From: Marinagarivorans sp.
GTDB lineage: Bacteria > Pseudomonadota > Gammaproteobacteria > Pseudomonadales > Cellvibrionaceae
Reading direction: 5' to 3'
Length of the DNA: 64,000 nt
Assembly: GCA_028281865.1 (NCBI GenBank)
Contig: JANQJB010000074.1
Location: 37,520-101,519, forward strand
Under the pieces are notes generated by a model. It searched no databases, was not told the DNA's origin, and saw nothing but the letters and a program-made list of their open reading frames with translations. The position numbers were made by a program, and so were the translations under genes. Positions 63,659-64,000 of this stretch are shown piece by piece (position 1 is the stretch's first letter; every line of letters begins with the position of its first letter).

Positions 63659-64000
63659 TTAATTCGTCTTGTAAGTAAAAGCAAGCGTATAACTTTTACC
63701 AGGCTGTCGATAAGCGTATGGGAAAGCACCTTCAATAAAACTTTGTCGATTAGCTTCGCCCAATATATTAGACATTGAAAAACGAACTGACATATTGTCG
63801 TTTATCGTATAGTTAATATTTCCGCTTAAGCTATCGTGAGGTTCGTCAAACAGCGCACCACCCTGTGTGCGAGGACTGCGCAAAGCCCGGCCGCGGTGGG
63901 TAAAGTTAAGTCGCGCAGCAATGGTGCCATCATCGTAGTAAAGGGTTGAGGAATAGTTGTCTTCGGAGGCGCCCTCTAACGGCAGCTTTTCGCCAGTAAT
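63659..64000 (-). CDS. TonB-dependent receptor, C-terminal end (partial)
   Basis: 113 codons plus stop, open to the right edge. The residues LEGASEDNYSSTLYYDDGTI and AARLNFTHRGR are followed by SLSGNINYTINDNMSVRFSM and end YTLAFTYKTN. These are the paired antiparallel strands and terminal strand of an outer-membrane TonB barrel, as in marine polysaccharide-type receptors. The plug and most of the barrel are outside the window. It lies just upstream of the esterase fusion on the same strand, with its own terminator between them. Confidence 0.85.
   Translation of the reverse strand: MTGEKLPLEGASEDNYSSTLYYDDGTIAARLNFTHRGRALRSPRTQGGALFDEPHDSLSGNINYTINDNMSVRFSMSNILGEANRQSFIEGAFPYAYRQPGKSYTLAFTYKTN

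Noticed and set aside
1..64000. tRNA, rRNA, prophage, toxin-antitoxin or restriction systems
   Set aside because: Looked for on both strands by eye; no cloverleaf, integrase, phage structural gene or defence-type gene was recognised.

Overview
The window is a chromosomal segment from a marine-type gammaproteobacterium. The closest fit is the Cellvibrionales (Teredinibacter/Saccharophagus/Cellvibrio-like). This is inferred from the Pseudomonas-style flagellar hierarchy (FleQ, FleS/FleR, sigma-54 promoters), a PA1465-like DUF2802 gene, PA3496-family and DUF5062 small proteins, a SapC protein, and a TonB-dependent receptor next to a secreted esterase. No rRNA, tRNA, CRISPR array, prophage or intact transposase was seen.

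Layout. 0-1.7 kb is the tail of a polar flagellar/chemotaxis operon: the end of a CheW-domain protein, CheW, DUF2802 and a lipoprotein. 1.7-11.7 kb holds general genes: malic enzyme, a DUF1592/DUF1588 c-type lipoprotein, a diguanylate cyclase, a methyl-accepting receptor, an SMP-30-like propeller, a FAH-family hydrolase and a PhyH dioxygenase. 11.7-13.8 kb is a Maf-type flagellin glycosyltransferase apparently co-transcribed with the PhyH gene. 14.3-48 kb is the main flagellar block, all on the + strand: two fliS paralogues, a FliT-like gene, fleQ, fleSR, fliEFGHIJ, then an inserted sensory block, then fliKLMNOPQR-flhB. The inserted block is STAS-cheY-cheA-cheW-mcp-cheR-cheD-cheB followed by an HsbA-HsbR-HptB-like module. 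48-64 kb holds accessory genes: ppnP, a membrane J-protein, ppx, a methyltransferase, a CBM-like lipoprotein, SapC, an ATP-grasp/OlsF-like/membrane-protein operon, an alpha/beta hydrolase, small conserved proteins, an esterase-propeller fusion and the end of a TonB receptor.

How it works together. Good sigma-54 (-24/-12) elements precede fleS, fliE, fliK, fliL and the second fliS, and sigma-28-like elements precede the first fliS and cheA. This matches a FleQ -> FleS/FleR -> hook/basal body -> FliA cascade. The inserted chemosensory cluster resembles P. aeruginosa Che2: it has a soluble PAS-rich receptor with a C-terminal DWQDF pentapeptide and its own CheR, CheD and CheB. The HptB/HsbR/HsbA-like genes could couple phosphorelay input to the anti-sigma factor FlgM.

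Non-coding structure is rich. Two tandem 168-bp palindromic elements with compensatory base changes sit between fliP and fliQ. A 138-bp terminal-inverted-repeat element lies just upstream of the fliL promoter. A 256-bp element occurs twice, in inverted orientation, at the 3' ends of ppx and the methyltransferase gene. A different 265-bp element lies at 61.2 kb. Short 15-19 bp tandem arrays abut several start codons. These elements and the ATP-grasp/OlsF-like operon are the best candidates for something undescribed.
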